A DNA stretch of 64,000 nucleotides from Sva-07 sp963716235 (GTDB lineage Bacteria; Actinomycetota; Acidimicrobiia; Acidimicrobiales; Ilumatobacteraceae): positions 1 through 64,000 of the forward strand of contig CAVQTE010000016.1 in NCBI GenBank assembly GCA_963716235.1, in the 5' to 3' direction. The notes beneath the pieces are model-generated. The model had not been told where the DNA came from, ran no database searches, and saw only the letters and a list, made by a program, of their open reading frames with translations. Positions 26,552-36,820 of the stretch are shown one piece after another; positions within the stretch are counted from its first letter, which is position 1, and every line of letters starts with the position of its first letter. Both the position numbers and the translations under genes were made by a program.

Positions 26552-27061
26552 TCAAGAACCCGGCCTCGTCGTACGACGATGACCCGTCGCCGGAGCCGCT
26601 GCTCCCGGGCGCGTGGCACGTACCCACTCGGACAGGGTTGTCTCGACGTCATTGATGCTCCAGACGAGCCTGCCGTGGGTTTCGATCGCTCCGCCGACGA
26701 AGAAGTTGATGCCTTGACCGGCGGCACCGGCATCGCGGCTCCGCCAGATGCGCCAGTCGGTTGCGAGTCCGATGATCCCTCGATATCGGTTCGGGTCGCT
26801 GCGGACGAGTTCGGTGAAGATGCCGATCTCGCACGCCGTCCCGTCATCGACCATCGGCCCGTCGAGCCAGGCCACGACAGCCTCGGCATCTCGCAGACCG
26901 GCGCCGTCGACCGCGAAGACCGTGGCGGCGTCGAGCGGGGAGAACTGCTGCCGATGTGGCACGAAGCACTCGTGGCCCTCGGCGTCCAAGCGGTCGGCCA
27001 ATGTGTCGATGTACTCGCGCTCGGCTGGGGTGAACATCGGTCCGGCGAGGTAGAGCTTCAT
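26552..27061 (-). CDS. Nucleoside 2-deoxyribosyltransferase-like protein
   Basis: 169 residues. MKLYLAGPMFTPAEREYIDTLADRLDAEGHECFVPH and DAEAVVAWLDGPMVDDGTACEIGIF follow the N-deoxyribosyltransferase fold; the Asp and Glu of DDGTACEIG are the active-site residues. The enzyme swaps bases on deoxynucleosides or hydrolyses the glycosidic bond in salvage. The start at MKLYLAG is chosen by family; the upstream extension would overlap the divergent mutase promoter. Confidence 0.83.
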   Translation of the reverse strand: MKLYLAGPMFTPAEREYIDTLADRLDAEGHECFVPHRQQFSPLDAATVFAVDGAGLRDAEAVVAWLDGPMVDDGTACEIGIFTELVRSDPNRYRGIIGLATDWRIWRSRDAGAAGQGINFFVGGAIETHGRLVWSINDVETTLSEWVRATRPGAAAPATGHRRTTRPGS

Positions 27062-27137
27062 GGCATCATCGTCGCAGGACGGCCAGCAGATCGACGGGAT
27101 CAGGTGGAGCGCCGCCACCTGCAATACGATCGGCGCC

Positions 27138-28721
27138 ATGGCTGACGCGAACGACCTGCCGCAGACCGATTCGGGCATCCCGATCAAGCGGCTCTACGAC
27201 GCCACCGACCTCGAAGGCTGGGACCCGGGAGAGATGCTCGGCGCTCCCGGCGAGCCGCCGTACACCCGTGGCGTCTACGGCTCGATGTACACCGGGCGGC
27301 TCTGGACCATGCGCCAGTACTCGGGATTCGGCAACGCCGAGGCCACCAACGAGCGGTTCAAGTTCCTACTCAACGCCGGCCAGACCGGCCTGTCGTGCGC
27401 CTTCGATCTCCCGACACAGATGGGGTACGACTCCGACCACGGGCGCGCCGAGGGCGAGGTCGGCAAGGTCGGCGTGGCGATCGACTCGATGGAGGACATG
27501 CGGCTCCTGCTCGCCGGCCTGCCGCTCGACAAGGTCACCACGTCGATGACCATCAACTCGACCGCCGCGATACTGCTGCTGATGTACGAACTCGTCGCCG
27601 AGGAGAACGGTGTGTCGAGCGACAAGATCGGCGGCACGATCCAGAACGACCTGCTCAAGGAATACATCGCCCGTGGCACCTACGTGTACCCGCCGCGGCC
27701 GTCGATGCGGATCATCACCGACATCTTCGAGTACTGCAGCAAGCACGTACCGAACTGGAACACCATCTCGATCTCCGGCTACCACATCCGCGAGGCGGGG
27801 TCGACGGCGGTCCAGGAGATCGCCTTCACGCTCGCCAACGCCATCGCATACGTGCAGGCGGCGATCGACGCAGGCCTCGACGTCGACGATTTCGGGCCGC
27901 GCCTCAGCTTCTTCTGGAACGGCCACAACAACTTCTTCGAAGAGGTCGCCAAGTTCCGCGCCAGCCGCAGGATGTGGCACAGGATCATGACCGAGCGCTT
28001 CGGCGCGAAGGATCCGAAGTCGGCGATGCTGCGCTTCCACACCCAGACCGGTGGATCGACGCTCACCGCGCAGCAGCCGATGAACAACATCATCCGCGTG
28101 ACGCTGCAGGCGTTCGCCGCGGTGATGGGTGGGACGCAGAGCTTGCACACGAATGGCTATGACGAGGCGCTGAGCCTGCCCACCGAGGAGGCGGCGCGTA
28201 TGGCGCTGCGCACCCAGCAGGTCATCGGCTACGAGTCGGGAGTCGTCGACACGCCCGACCCACTTGCCGGGTCGTATTTCGTCGAGTCGTTGACCGACGA
28301 GGTCGAACGCCTGGCATGGGAGTACATCGAACGCATCGACGAGATGGGTGGCGCCGTCACGGCGATCGAGTCGGGCTTCCAGATGGACGAGATCGAACAG
28401 GCCGCGTACGAGTACACGAAGTCGATCGACGACGACCAGCGCGTAATCGTGGGTGTCAACAAGTTCACGATGGACGACGAGGCCGAACCGAAGGTGTTCC
28501 CGATCGATCCCGAACTCGAGGGGAATCAGATCGCTCGGTTGACGGCGTACAAGGCCAACCGTGACACCGCGGCAGTCGAGTCGACGCTCGCCGCCGTGAA
28601 GGCCAGTGCCCACGGCAGTGACAACCTGCTCTACAGCATGAAGGACACGCTGCGCGCCGACGCCACACTCGGCGAGATCAGCGACGCCTTGCGCGAGGTA
28701 TTCGGCGTCTACACCCCGTGA
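27138..28721 (+). CDS. Acyl-CoA mutase large subunit (methylmalonyl-CoA mutase family)
   Basis: 527 residues covering only the catalytic TIM barrel. GSMYTGRLWTMRQYSGFG, GQTGLSCAFDLPTQMGYDSDH, GTIQNDLLKEYIARGTYVYPP and RFHTQTGGSTLTAQQP are highly typical. The B12-binding domain is absent, so a separate small subunit must be encoded elsewhere. Retention of the RQY motif and Tyr fits methylmalonyl-CoA, but isobutyryl- or ethylmalonyl-type substrates are not excluded. TACGAT lies 7 nt before the ATG. The stop codon overlaps the MFS start. Confidence 0.92.
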   Translation: MADANDLPQTDSGIPIKRLYDATDLEGWDPGEMLGAPGEPPYTRGVYGSMYTGRLWTMRQYSGFGNAEATNERFKFLLNAGQTGLSCAFDLPTQMGYDSDHGRAEGEVGKVGVAIDSMEDMRLLLAGLPLDKVTTSMTINSTAAILLLMYELVAEENGVSSDKIGGTIQNDLLKEYIARGTYVYPPRPSMRIITDIFEYCSKHVPNWNTISISGYHIREAGSTAVQEIAFTLANAIAYVQAAIDAGLDVDDFGPRLSFFWNGHNNFFEEVAKFRASRRMWHRIMTERFGAKDPKSAMLRFHTQTGGSTLTAQQPMNNIIRVTLQAFAAVMGGTQSLHTNGYDEALSLPTEEAARMALRTQQVIGYESGVVDTPDPLAGSYFVESLTDEVERLAWEYIERIDEMGGAVTAIESGFQMDEIEQAAYEYTKSIDDDQRVIVGVNKFTMDDEAEPKVFPIDPELEGNQIARLTAYKANRDTAAVESTLAAVKASAHGSDNLLYSMKDTLRADATLGEISDALREVFGVYTP

Positions 28722-30127
28722 ACAATCCGAGGTCTGACGGCGTCGAAGGCCGGGCAGCATCGCCCGCCCCGCTCGACGAGCTCGACACAGCACTCGCCGC
28801 GCTCGGTGTGGACATCGGACACTTCGGCGAACAACCCAGTGGCGATGTCCCCAGGATCAACGGTGGAGCGACTGTCTCCGACGAACGGACGGGCCTGCGT
28901 GGCCGTCTCGGCCCTGGTCTTCCACGCAACTTCCGGCTGCTGTGGGGCGCCACCGCGCTGTCGAACCTCGGCGACGGTCTCCGGCTCGTCGCGCTGCCGC
29001 TGCTCGCCACATCGGTGACCGACGACCCCCGTCTGATCGCCGGCGTGACCGTGGCCGAGCGTTTGCCGTGGCTGTTCTTCATCCTTCCAGGCGGTGCGTG
29101 GGCGGATCGCTACGACCGCCGTCTGTTGCGGATGCGTCTGGACATGGCGCGGGCGGTCGTGATGGCCGGCCTCGTTGCAGTGATCCTCCTCGACCAGGTG
29201 TCGATCGGGGTGATCTTCGTCGTTGCGGCGATGCTGGCATCGGCTGAAGCGGTCGTCGACTCCTCCAGCATGGCGCTCGTTCCGGCGACCGTGGGCGTCG
29301 GTGATCTCGAGCGCGCCGCCGGTCGCCTCGGATCGACCGAACTGGCAATGAACGACCTCGTCGGACCGCCGGTCGGCGGATTGCTGTTCGGCTTGGCCAT
29401 CGCGATCCCGTTCGGGCTCGATGCAGCGAGCTTCGCCGGAGCAGCGATCATCATGGCCTTCATGTCGGGAACCTTCACGTCGGGCGCGGTCCACACGCCG
29501 GGCGTGGCGATGCGGACGCGTGTCGCGGAGGGCTTCACCTGGCTTTGGAACCAGCACTCGCTGCGGATGCTCGCGATCATCTCGACGGCGCTCGGCACGG
29601 CGTCATTCATCGGCAATGCCGTGTTCGTGCTCTACGCCCGCGAGGTGCTCGATCTCTCCGAGTTCGGCTACGGCGTCCTGCTGGTTCCGGGAGCGGTTGG
29701 CGGGATCATCGGGTCGCTGATCGCGCCCCGCTTCCGCCGCTTCTCGCTTCGGGTGACGCTGTCGGGAGCGGTGCTCGCATCCGGCGGCGCAACATGGCTC
29801 ATTGCGGCAACCTCGCATCCGGTCGTCGCGGGATTGCTGACGGCGGTGTCACTCGGCGCAATCATGGTGTGGAACGTGTTGACGCTTGCGCTCCGACAGC
29901 GACTCATCCCCAACGAGATGCTCGGGCGAGTCGGGGCCAGCTACCGCTTCCTCGTGTTCCTCGGCATGCCCGTCGGGGCCCTGATCGGAGGCATTCTCGC
30001 CTACCGGTACGGGGTGCGGTCGGCGATCTTCGTCAGCGGGAGCATCCTCATCTTCCTCGGCCTCGTCGTTCCGATTCTGCTCAAGCGCATCGACCAGGCG
30101 GAGCGCCCACCGGCCGCGAGCGGATAG
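28718..30127 (+). CDS. Major facilitator superfamily transporter (exporter-like)
   Basis: 469 residues. A ~65-residue cytosolic N-terminal extension precedes 12 membrane helices beginning NFRLLWGATALSNLGDGLRLVALPLLA; PGGAWADRYDRRLLRM is the MFS loop 2-3 motif. The sequence resembles the DHA3/MefA-type efflux group. The GTG overlaps the mutase stop codon by 4 nt (GTGA), so translation is coupled. Substrate unknown. Confidence 0.86.
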   Translation: MNNPRSDGVEGRAASPAPLDELDTALAALGVDIGHFGEQPSGDVPRINGGATVSDERTGLRGRLGPGLPRNFRLLWGATALSNLGDGLRLVALPLLATSVTDDPRLIAGVTVAERLPWLFFILPGGAWADRYDRRLLRMRLDMARAVVMAGLVAVILLDQVSIGVIFVVAAMLASAEAVVDSSSMALVPATVGVGDLERAAGRLGSTELAMNDLVGPPVGGLLFGLAIAIPFGLDAASFAGAAIIMAFMSGTFTSGAVHTPGVAMRTRVAEGFTWLWNQHSLRMLAIISTALGTASFIGNAVFVLYAREVLDLSEFGYGVLLVPGAVGGIIGSLIAPRFRRFSLRVTLSGAVLASGGATWLIAATSHPVVAGLLTAVSLGAIMVWNVLTLALRQRLIPNEMLGRVGASYRFLVFLGMPVGALIGGILAYRYGVRSAIFVSGSILIFLGLVVPILLKRIDQAERPPAASG

Positions 30128-30147
30128 ACGAGTCTCGACCCGCCCCA

Positions 30148-30203
30148 CCGGTTTGCGTTGCAGTTCCGTTGGGAGGTCCCAACCAAAGCGTCACGCAAAC
30201 CGG
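30148..30203. terminator. Nested hairpin between MFS and P-type ATPase genes
   Basis: CCGGTTTGCGT (30148-30158) pairs perfectly with ACGCAAACCGG (30193-30203). Inside it, GTTGGG (30168-30173) pairs with CCCAAC (30178-30183). The position between convergent genes fits a bidirectional terminator. Confidence 0.6.
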
Positions 30204-30224
30204 GGTGATTCTCCACGATCGAGG

Positions 30225-32826
30225 TCACTGGTGGCGCGAGAACCGCCGCTTCCACATGGCGTCGACGAGCACGACGGCGGGTGCCGACGCAAGGATCACG
30301 ATCCACGCGCCGGCCGGTGGCCATTGCTGATCGAGGAGTTCGGCAGCGGCGGGGATGATGAACAACGCGAAGCGCGAACCCGACACCGATGGCGATCGCC
30401 GATCAGCAGGAACCGGTTCGAGAACCAGCCCAACTCCCACGCCGGACGGCGAGTGCTGCGGCACGCGAACGCGTTCGCGGCCTGACCGACGACGACGCTG
30501 AGAAATGCCGCGCCCGATGCTGCGTACAGGGCCGGGCCAGTCGGGAAGGTGGCTCCGAGACTCCAGCCGGCGATGATCATCGCCACGACGAATGCGGTCA
30601 TCTCGAACAACGCCTCGGTCGGGCCGAGCACCCCGAACGCCCGCGTGGCGACGGTCCGGTTCAGGAGTCGGCCGGAGCTGGGCGGCTGGGTCATCACGTG
30701 CGGCACCGGCCGGCTCGCTTCCGAGGGCAACGGCCGACAGCGTGTCGGTACCGATGTCGAGCGCGAGGATCTGCAGCACGCCGAGCGCGAGCGGGAACTG
30801 CCCCCCGACAACGCCCAGATCACGAATGGCGTCAACTCCGCGACGTTGTCGGTCAGGTGGTACGTGAGGAACCGCCGAGCGTTGGCGAACGTCGCCCGAC
30901 CCTGCTCGACCGCGGCGACGATCGTGGCGAAGTTGTCGTCGAGCAGCACGAGGTCGGCGGCCTCCCGCGCGACGTCGCTCCCGCTGGCCCCCATGGCGAT
31001 GCCGATGTCGGCCTCCCGCAGCGCAGGCCCGTCATTCACGCCGTCGCCGGTCATCGCGATCACGTGCCCGCGTGCCCGAAGTGCCCGAGCGATCCGGAGT
31101 TTGTCCTCCGGGGTCACCCGGGCGATCACCACGCCGTCGCGATCCACGAGCGCGCCCAGTACCTGCTCGTCGGCGGGGAGATCCGCACCGGTCAGCACGA
31201 GTCCGTCGTGCGGTCGTAGGCCTGTCTCGTCGGCAATGGCTCGAGCGGTGAGCGCGGAGTCGCCGGTGATCATCGCGACCCTGATTCCGGCACGCCGGCA
31301 CGCGGCAAGCGCGTCGCGGGCCTCGGGTCGTGGGCGGATCCTCGAAGGCGAGCAGGCCGAGCAGGTCGAGGTCGGCCTCCGCCTCGTCGGCGGTCGTCGG
31401 CGCGTCAGCGGTGAACGTCTCGGGCGGCCACGGCCAGCAGGCGCAGACCCCGGTCGGACAGTTCCTGCATGGCCGTGCGAGCAGCGGCCTCGGCGTCGGC
31501 ATCGATGCGACAACGTTCGATCACGGCGTCGGGTGAGCCCTTGACCAACACCCGGTCGTGCGTCGACGACCGACGATCGACGCCGACGAGGGTCGAAGGC
31601 GAATCGTGCGATCGGCGGGTCCGTCAGGAGGACCGCTGCAGTTCGCCGTGGTCGGTCAGCTGATGCGTCGAACGAGTCGATCGCCGCCTCCATGGGATCG
31701 CCCGATCGGGCTCCAACCGACCTTCCTCGTTGCGAACGATTCGCCCCCTCGAACATGCCGCGTGCGACCACGGCGCCAGTTCGGTGACGTCGGCTGGAGA
31801 TGTCATCGCTGTCATCGGCCCGATCTCGCCGGTCGGCTCGTAGCCCGTGCCGTCTCGTCGGACCTGCACGGAGGGCATCCAGACCTCGACGATCCTCATC
31901 CGGTTCTGGGTGAGCGTCCCGGTCTTGTCGGTGCAGATGAACGTCGTCGATCCGAGTGTCTCGACCGACTCCAGTCGTCGAACCAGTGCGTGTTCGTCGG
32001 CCATCCGCTGGGCGCCGATCGCCAGCGAGAGCGTCACGGTCGGGAGCAGCCCCTCGGGCACGAGCGCCACGGTGATCCCGATGGCGAACACGAACCCGTC
32101 GGATGCCGGCGTGTCGAGGAACAGGGTCAGCAGGAAGAACCCACCGCCGACGCCGACGGCGATCAGCGCGATGGTCCGAACAAGGCGGTGGAGCTCGCGG
32201 GTCAACGGCGTGTCGGGACGCACGGTGTCCTGGGTGAGGACGGCGATACGGGCGAACTCGGTCGACGCTCCGGTCGCCTCGACGATCGCCAGGCCTTCAC
32301 CCTCGACCACGAACGTCCCTGCTCGGAGATCGTCGCCGTCGCCGATCGACTCGGGCACGCTCTCGCCGGTCAGCGTCGAGGTGTCGACGAGGAGCCCGTG
32401 GCTCTCGACGCAGGCCATGTCGGCGGGTACTCGGGCGCCATCGGTGAGCACGACGAGATCGCCGGGAACGACACCGTCGGCGTCGATCAGGAGCGGCGAA
32501 CCGTCGCGTACGACCATGACCTGCAACGGGAGCAGGCTCTTCAGTCGGGCTGCCGCCTGCTCGGCTCGGTACTCCTGGGCGAACGCGAAGAGCGCGTTGA
32601 CGACGATCACGATGAAGATCGCGACGCCCAACTCGGGAAGGTCGCCGATGATCGCCAACACACCCGCGACCCAGAGCATCGCCGCGAAGAAGTGGGTGAG
32701 CTGGGCGAACAACTGGCGCCAGACGGGGGTCCTCGTCGGTTCGGGGAGCGAGTTCGGGCCGACCTCACGGAGCCGTCCGGCGGCTTCGGTCGAGGTGAGC
32801 CCGGTCGGGCGTGCAGTGTCCGGCAC
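30225..32826 (-). pseudogene. P2-type cation ATPase, multiply frameshifted
   Basis: The N-terminal half (from GTG 32826) is intact and typical: STEAAGRLREVGPNSLPEP, LVDTSTLTGES, VALVPEGLLPTVTLSLAIGAQRM and the phosphorylation site CTDKTGTLTQNRM. From ~31700 to the end the conserved blocks GDPMEAAID, VLVKGSPDAVIERC, FTADAPTT, ARDALAACRRAGIRVAMITGD, AMTGDGVNDGPALR and LQILALDIGTDTLS occur in order but in changing frames, with about nine shifts. It would have pumped a cation, probably Ca2+ or Na+/K+ class. Genuine decay, or a badly assembled stretch, both fit. Confidence 0.8.
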
Positions 32827-32890
32827 ACCTCCAACATCCGCCGCGGGGCGTGACTTGGCAAGGGCATTCGGTCCCCTGCCGCGGGATCGA

Positions 32891-33502
32891 TCAGAGATGC
32901 GAGCGGATGGCGGCGAGCAGGTCGTCGTAGGTGTCGAGCGCAGGGAACTGTGGGAACTCGTCGATGACCTTCGCCGGTGCTTGGAACAGGTAGCCGTGGT
33001 CGGCGGCACTCAACATGGTCGTGTCGTTGTAGCTGTCGCCGGCGGCGACGACCTGATACTCGAGACTCTGGAGTGCCTCGACCGAATGCTGCTTCTGGTT
33101 GGGCTGGCGGAGTCGGTAGTCCACGATTCTGTCGTCTTCCACGACGAGCCGATGGCAGAACACGGTCGGGTGCCCGAGCTGGCGCATCAACGGGCGGGCG
33201 AACTGTTCGAACGTGTCCGACAGCAGGATGACCTGCGTCTCGTCACGCAACTCGTCGAGGAAGACGCGAGCACCATCGAGCGGCCCGAGCCCGGCAATGA
33301 CGTCGTCGATCAGCGACATCGTGAGCCCGTGTTCGGCGAGCAGGTCGAGGCGATACCGCATGAGCACGTCGTAGTTCGGTTCGTCACGGGTGGTGCGCCG
33401 CAACCCGTCGATCCCGGTGCGCTCCGCGACCGCGATCCAGATCTCGGGGACGAGCACGCCTTCGACATCGAGCGTCACGATCGTCTGGCGGGGGTCGTTC
33501 AC
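32891..33502 (-). CDS. thrH: Phosphoserine phosphatase / homoserine phosphotransferase, ThrH
   Basis: 203 residues, the exact family size. LDVEGVLVPEIWIAVAERTGID (nucleophile Asp), ILLSDTFEQFARPLMRQLG, RQPNQKQHSVEAL and AAGDSYNDTTMLSAADHGYLFQAP match ThrH closely. It is a HAD enzyme that dephosphorylates phosphoserine and can transfer the phosphate to homoserine. The GTG start at 33502 is supported by GAGACT 6 nt upstream. Confidence 0.93.
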   Translation of the reverse strand: MNDPRQTIVTLDVEGVLVPEIWIAVAERTGIDGLRRTTRDEPNYDVLMRYRLDLLAEHGLTMSLIDDVIAGLGPLDGARVFLDELRDETQVILLSDTFEQFARPLMRQLGHPTVFCHRLVVEDDRIVDYRLRQPNQKQHSVEALQSLEYQVVAAGDSYNDTTMLSAADHGYLFQAPAKVIDEFPQFPALDTYDDLLAAIRSHL

Positions 33503-33574
33503 CGGCCCAGTCTCGTCGCTCCATGCCCGCCCGACGAAACCGTCACACGGTGCCGGGTCGAACGTGACGTCGCG

Positions 33575-34144
33575 TCAGTCGGTGATGTGCGTGATGGGGA
33601 TCGGCGGGCGTTCGGGGGCGGCGCACTCCTGGGTGGCCCAGCCGAGGTAGACGATGCCGACGAGCCGGTCGTCGGGGTCGAACTCGCACAGGTCGAGCAC
33701 CGACTCGGGCTGAGTCAGCGCGGGCGTCGACCAGAAGCTGGCGAGGCCGAGGGTGGTTGCGCCGAGCAGCACATTCTGGATCCCGGCGGCGACGGCATCG
33801 CGGTTCTCGGCGTGGAGCATCTCATTGACATCCGGGGTACACCCGACCACGAGGGTCGCCGGGGTGCGCAGGTACTTCACGCGAGTCTTGGCCCGTTTGA
33901 CGTCGTCGCCGAACGCAACCCGCTCCATCTCGTCGGCCATGATGTTGCCGAGGTGGGCCCGACCGGCACCGGTGAACACGGCGAACCGCCACGGCCAGGT
34001 CTTCTTGTGATTGGGCGCCCAGGTGGCGAGCCCACACAGCTCGGCGATCAGGTCGAGCGGTACCTCACGGGTCTGGTCGACGATCATCGACGTGCGGCGT
34101 GACCGCACGAGCTTCGAGAACTCGTCGAAGTCGGTGCGGTCCAT
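33575..34144 (-). CDS. Nitroreductase-family flavoprotein
   Basis: 189 residues. VRSRRTSMIVDQ (FMN-binding Arg cluster), LATWAPNHKKTWPWRF and AAGIQNVLLGATTLGLASFWSTP are typical nitroreductase motifs. It would use FMN and NAD(P)H to reduce nitro groups or quinones. It begins 12 nt after the stop of the pirin gene, and the two probably form one transcript. Confidence 0.85.
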   Translation of the reverse strand: MDRTDFDEFSKLVRSRRTSMIVDQTREVPLDLIAELCGLATWAPNHKKTWPWRFAVFTGAGRAHLGNIMADEMERVAFGDDVKRAKTRVKYLRTPATLVVGCTPDVNEMLHAENRDAVAAGIQNVLLGATTLGLASFWSTPALTQPESVLDLCEFDPDDRLVGIVYLGWATQECAAPERPPIPITHITD

Positions 34145-34156
34145 GGCCTCAGGATG

Positions 34157-34882
34157 TCATGCCGTCGCCCAGATCAGCACTTCGGCGCCGTCGGGTCCGG
34201 CCGTGAGACGTGGTGATCCCGCGCCGGTCAGTCGCACCGCGTCACCGGTCGACAGCGAGCCGGCGCCGTCGAGCGTCGCCGAACCACGGGGCACGAACAC
34301 GTGGACGTGGCGATCGTCGGGAACGACGACCGGCTCGTCGGGGCCGAGTCGCCCTCCCCACAGCACTGCGCCGCGCTGGCGGATCGAGATGGCAGCGTCG
34401 TGACCCTTGCCTGATGCAATCGGCACGAGGCCGCCCTTGTCGAGTTCGGCGTTGATGTCGAGCTGTTCGTAGCCGGGGTCGATCGACTCGGTGTCCGGCC
34501 GCACCCACATCTGCACGAAGTGCACGTCGTCGCTCCCCGAGTTGTTCATCTCCGAGTGCCAGATGCCGCGGCCGGCCGACATCCGCTGGGCGAGTCCGGG
34601 GTAGAGGACGCCACGGTTGCGTTCGGAGTCCTTGTGTTCGAGTTCGCCCGAGAGCACCCAGGTGACGATCTCCATGTCGCGGTGTGGGTGGGTGTCGAAC
34701 CCGGAGCCGCCGTGGACGATGTCGTCGTTGTTGACGAGCAGGAGGCCGTGGCCGGTGTTGGTGGGGTCGTAGTGGCGGCCGAAGCTGAACGAGTGCTTGG
34801 AGTCGAGCCAGCCGATCTTGGTGGCGGGACGATCCGACGCCCGACGTACGTCGATCACCGCAGCGGTGGAGTTCGTGGTCAT
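34157..34882 (-). CDS. Pirin-family protein
   Basis: 241 residues, bicupin fold. FDTHPHRDMEIVTWVLSGELEHKDSERNRGVLYPGLAQRMSAGRGIWHSEMN contains the metal ligands (His, His, His, Glu) of the N-terminal cupin. Some pirins oxidise quercetin; others are regulators. The ATG at 34882 follows a short leader from an AT-rich promoter (TATACT on this strand), so this is not a leaderless gene. Confidence 0.9.
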   Translation of the reverse strand: MTTNSTAAVIDVRRASDRPATKIGWLDSKHSFSFGRHYDPTNTGHGLLLVNNDDIVHGGSGFDTHPHRDMEIVTWVLSGELEHKDSERNRGVLYPGLAQRMSAGRGIWHSEMNNSGSDDVHFVQMWVRPDTESIDPGYEQLDINAELDKGGLVPIASGKGHDAAISIRQRGAVLWGGRLGPDEPVVVPDDRHVHVFVPRGSATLDGAGSLSTGDAVRLTGAGSPRLTAGPDGAEVLIWATA

Positions 34883-34907
34883 GTAGCTCGAAACGCTTGT
34901 GGCCGCA

Positions 34908-34915
34908 AGTATATT
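34908..34915. promoter_or_regulatory. Overlapping divergent -10 boxes (pirin / acyl-CoA ligase)
   Basis: The AT-rich spot AGTATATT reads TATATT (34910-34915) on the plus strand and TATACT (34913-34908) on the minus strand. The first serves the acyl-CoA ligase gene with a ~90-nt leader, the second the pirin gene with a ~25-nt leader. Both boxes share four base pairs. Confidence 0.5.
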
Positions 34916-35005
34916 CCTGGGGCTACGGCTCGGGTCGTTGGACCCTTGTGCGCTCAGGACCGCGAGAGGAGAGTGGCGCGAGACCGATTCAGGGAGGTGG
35001 TCATC

Positions 35006-36820
35006 GTGCACATGACGTCGATGAGAGAGCCGTCGATGGCGAGCGGGCCGCCGATGGCGGCACTGGCTCGTGACGAGCACCTCCTGCGGCCGCTGCTCGA
35101 CCGGTTCGAGAACGAGCCCGGCGCGGCCTTCGCGTCGCGACGCGAGGGTGATCTCTTCGCCGACGTCACCGTGAAGCAGGTCGTCGAGATGGTCCGCAAG
35201 GTTGCCGCGGGTCTCGTGGCATCCGGGGTCGCCCCGGGTGATCGTGTCGCGCTCATGTCACACACCCGCCTCGAATGGATGATCCTCGACCACGCGATCC
35301 TGGCCGCGGGAGCGGTGACGGTGCCGATCTACGACACGTCGTCGCCTGATCAGGTCCGCTGGATCATGAGTGACAGCGAGGCGGTGATGTCGATCGTCGA
35401 GACGACCGCGATGGCCGAGGTCGTCGGAACGCTTCGCACCGACCTCCCGATGTGCCGCGACGTGCTGACCATCGATGCCGGGGCACTCGACGAGCTGGAG
35501 TCCCGTGGCGTGACGGTCGATGCCGCCGTGATCGATCAACGGATCGCCGGCCTCGATGTCGATGCGATCGCCACGATCATCTACACCTCCGGCACCACGG
35601 GACGTCCGAAGGGATGCGTCCTCACTCACGGCAACCTGCGCGCCAACGTCGCCCAGGCGCTCGACGCCCTCGGCCCGGAGCTGCGCCCCGGCGACACCGG
35701 GTTGCTGTTCCTCCCGCTCGCCCACGCGCTCACCAAGGGCAACGCGCTGTTCGGTGCGGAGGCAGACGTCACGATCGGGTTCGCGTCGGACATCGCCCAC
35801 CTGGTCGACGAGCTCCAGATGTACCGGCCCACGACCATGGCGGCGGTCCCGCGGATCTTCGAGAAGGTGTACAACACTGCCAGCCACACCGCTCATCGGG
35901 ACCGCAAGGGCCCGATCTTCGACCGGGCCGCTGATGTGGCCACCAGGTGGTCGCGTGAGCACGCTGCCGGCCGCGTCCGGCCCTGGACTGCCGTCGAGCA
36001 CGGCCTGTTCGACCGGCTCGTCTACGGGAAGATCCGTCACGCGTTCGGTGGTCGACTGCGGCTCTGCTTCAGCGGCGGGGGGCCGCTCGGCGAACGACTC
36101 ACCCACTTCTTCGCTGGTGTCGGTGTGCAGATCTACGAGGGGTACGGACTGACCGAAACGAGCCCGACGCTCACCCTCAACCGACCGGGAGCATGGAGGC
36201 CCGGCACGGTCGGTCGGCCGCTCGCAGGGACCTCGATCAGGATCGCCGACGACGGTGAGATCCTCGCCAAGGGCCCGCAGGTGTTCCAGGGGTACTGGCA
36301 CAACGAGACCGCCACCGCCGAGGTGTTCGACAGCGACGGCTGGTTCTGCACCGGCGACATCGGCGAACTCGACGAGGAGGGCTACCTGCGAATCACCGGC
36401 CGCAAGAAGGAGCTGATCGTCACCGCCGCCGGCAAGAACGTCGCGCCAGCACCGCTCGAGGATCATCTCCGCGCCCACGAGCTGATCAGCCAGGCGGTGG
36501 TCGTCGGCGAAGGGCGGCCGTTCATCGCGGCGCTGATCACGATCGATCCGACCGTCCTGCCGGACTGGGCCGTCGAGCACGGTTTCGCCGATGCACCACT
36601 GACCGAGGTGCTCGGCTCACCGGAGCTCCGCGCCGAGATCCAGCCGGCGATCGACCATGCCAACACGTCCGTGTCACGTGCCGAATCGATTCGCAACTTC
36701 GCAATTCTCCCTCGCGACTTCACCATCGACGACGGCGAGCTGACCCCGACGCTCAAGGTTCGTCGCGCGAATGTGCAGTCGATCTACGCCGCCGAGATCG
36801 ACAGGATCTATGCGGGCTGA
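35006..36820 (+). CDS. Long-chain acyl-CoA synthetase (AMP-forming)
   Basis: 604 residues. IIYTSGTTGRPKGCVLTHGN is the AMP/P-loop motif, VQIYEGYGLTETSPTLTLN the adenine motif, GWFCTGDIGELDEEGYLRITGRKKELI the C-terminal hinge. It activates fatty acids to acyl-CoA through acyl-AMP. AGGGAGG (34991-34997) is 8 nt before GTG 35006 and 14 nt before ATG 35012, so the GTG is chosen. Its 3' end overlaps the next gene by 11 nt. Confidence 0.92.
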   Translation: MHMTSMREPSMASGPPMAALARDEHLLRPLLDRFENEPGAAFASRREGDLFADVTVKQVVEMVRKVAAGLVASGVAPGDRVALMSHTRLEWMILDHAILAAGAVTVPIYDTSSPDQVRWIMSDSEAVMSIVETTAMAEVVGTLRTDLPMCRDVLTIDAGALDELESRGVTVDAAVIDQRIAGLDVDAIATIIYTSGTTGRPKGCVLTHGNLRANVAQALDALGPELRPGDTGLLFLPLAHALTKGNALFGAEADVTIGFASDIAHLVDELQMYRPTTMAAVPRIFEKVYNTASHTAHRDRKGPIFDRAADVATRWSREHAAGRVRPWTAVEHGLFDRLVYGKIRHAFGGRLRLCFSGGGPLGERLTHFFAGVGVQIYEGYGLTETSPTLTLNRPGAWRPGTVGRPLAGTSIRIADDGEILAKGPQVFQGYWHNETATAEVFDSDGWFCTGDIGELDEEGYLRITGRKKELIVTAAGKNVAPAPLEDHLRAHELISQAVVVGEGRPFIAALITIDPTVLPDWAVEHGFADAPLTEVLGSPELRAEIQPAIDHANTSVSRAESIRNFAILPRDFTIDDGELTPTLKVRRANVQSIYAAEIDRIYAG

